From positions 4,240,933 to 4,304,932 of the forward strand of contig CM056391.1 of assembly GCA_029718625.1 (NCBI GenBank): a stretch of 64,000 nucleotides of DNA, in the 5' to 3' direction. A program made the translations under genes and the position numbers. The notes under the pieces are model-generated. The model did not search any database and was not told where the DNA came from. It was given only the letters and a program-made list of their open reading frames with translations. This document shows, in pieces, positions 62,941 to 64,000 of this stretch. Source of the stretch: Synaphobranchus kaupii (taxonomy: Eukaryota > Chordata > Actinopteri > Anguilliformes > Synaphobranchidae). Within the stretch, counting starts at the first letter, position 1. Every line of letters begins with the position of its first letter.

Positions 62941-62999
62941 TTCGCAAGTGGCGACGCAACAAATAGCTGAGGCCACCGGATTTGTCGGTACTTAATAAG
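62941..62999 (+). other. Candidate non-coding first exon ending in a perfect donor
   Basis: AATAAG|GTAAGT at 62994-63005 is a consensus 5' splice site, preceded by CpG-bearing sequence from about 62860. Spliced to the acceptor at 63781 it would give a spliced 5' leader to the ATG at 63941. The exon start is unknown; the start given is nominal. Confidence 0.2.
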
Positions 63000-63940
63000 G
63001 TAAGTGGTAGCCTAGCCCACTGTAGAATTAATGTTTAATAGGCTACGTGAAGCAAAATAAGAGGGTTCGATTTCTGGAAACTCGCGCGTGGTTTCTTTGT
63101 CGCGTTAACGACTAGTTTCCTTACGGAAATATGACTAACACGGCCACTGAAAGGCAAGCACTTGAATGTACTTTTTAACTACTCTTGTAACAGTGAAATG
63201 CACATAAATGATGACGGTACGCACCAAAGATGAAATAGTGGGCATAAAATGTGTGGTTATCTTAATTTTTAGATTGATATCTGTCCTGTTCAAGACCGTA
63301 TTCTTACAGAGTTTGTAGAAGGGTGTGCAGATATGTTCATTTTGTCTCCAGAATCTTGTCCAGAATGTAAATGTGCTTGCTCGTCATCACCAATAATACA
63401 CAATGCAGTTAAACGCGTTGTATGGATCACAAGGAATTAAAAATGTCGCTAGGCTATATAATTGTGTCTGTTATATATATCAGCATTTTATGCCCCAAAT
63501 TCACGAATCCGCACAGTGAAGTGTTCAGTTTTAAATGACCGTGCATTTATCTCTGATAAGAGTGCAATTTTATCTGATAGAGTGCATTTTTGTTCTGAAA
63601 TGTATGCTACATATGATCCACAATTGGGGCTCAATTTACGCTCAACAAATACTGAACAAACTGTGGGGTTTCAGAGTGATTCTTCAGGGTATCAGGTGAA
63701 ACGATGTGAACATGGCATTTCTTCCAAACGTCTCTTTCTCTCTCTCTCTCTCTTCCATATCGACCCTACGGTTGTTTGCAGGAGTGGTGAATAAGCAACT
63801 TTGCACTTCGCACTTTTCTGATTAGGCGCAGGGCGGGTACCTCTGCCGTGTAGCTACGGGACACGCATCCGACAGCCATTGCCCGAGCGTTCCCTGATCG
63901 CGCGAGTCGCTTGGAAGTCCAGAGGAGCCTAGGGCGAAAC

Positions 63941-64000
63941 ATGGCGGAGGGATTCACGCCGCCGGCGGAGGGATTCACGCCGCCGGCTGAGGGATCCACG
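63941..64000 (+). CDS. Possible first coding segment of a divergent gene (cut by window end)
   Basis: ATG in a good context (gaaacATGG) opens a frame of 20 codons that is still open at the window edge: MAEGFTPP, AEGFTPP, AEGST. The 21-bp unit repeats nearly three times and keeps frame. GC and CpG content rises over the preceding 150 bp, as in a 5' UTR. Upstream, ttgtttgcag|g at 63781 is a good acceptor with a long CT tract. In human the gene upstream of and divergent from COL25A1 is SEC24B (from memory), which makes it a candidate by synteny only; the visible residues do not identify it. It could also be a non-coding GC-rich repeat. Confidence 0.3.
   Translation, partial: MAEGFTPPAEGFTPPAEGST

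Overview
The window is vertebrate, almost certainly teleost fish, nuclear DNA. The signs are split exons with GT/AG borders, very sparse coding sequence, many long dinucleotide and tetranucleotide repeats, V-SINE-like tRNA-derived retroposons, fold-back hAT-like and TTAA-flanked MITEs, LTR remnants and an intact Tc1-type DNA transposon. Nothing is organised in a bacterial or phage manner. The species cannot be fixed from the sequence.

The backbone is the 5' end of one minus-strand gene, the ortholog of COL25A1 (membrane collagen type XXV). Coding exon 1 (59181-59477) gives the cytoplasmic tail, the membrane span and a juxtamembrane coiled coil. Exon 2 (58904-58973) gives the furin-type RIAR site and the Cys-x-Cys motif just before the collagen domain. 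Exon 3 (5890-5934) is a 45-nt Gly-X-Y exon. Splice phases join 0 to 0 and 1 to 2 without a break. Nearly all of the window, 5935-58903 (about 53 kb), is therefore intron 2, and 1-5889 is the start of intron 3. At the right edge (63941) a plus-strand reading frame begins that may be the first coding segment of a divergently transcribed neighbour.

Intron 2 is a catalogue of repeats. By position: a 25-bp minisatellite carrying TTAGGG in each unit, split by a probable solo LTR (10471-13060); a TTAA-flanked MITE followed by a solo LTR with AAGTT duplications (13571-14660); a fold-back MITE family with two opposite copies (15936-16313 and 52134-52540); a degenerate LINE reverse-transcriptase tail (about 16440-16760); one end of a Sleeping-Beauty-type Tc1 element (23664-23690); tandem arrays at 24882-25086, 25748-25880 and 26591-27104; a MITE nested in a second MITE (31470-32018); a solo LTR nested in a hAT-like MITE (34836-35970); an intact Tc1-like transposon with a 342-aa DD34E transposase (36140-37670); long (CA)n, (GA)n, (CACG)n and (GT)n tracts; and a homogeneous 62-bp minisatellite (53763-54379). 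Intron 3 holds a 732-bp near-palindromic hAT-like element (4381-5112) and a SINE interrupted by a small MITE.

The only genes with good support are COL25A1 and the transposase. I did not find a novel multi-gene system. The most interesting material is the datable nested-insertion history, the very large palindrome, the possible uORF over the COL25A1 start, and the candidate divergent gene start at the right edge. All assignments rest on reading the sequence and on remembered family features; no database search was run.
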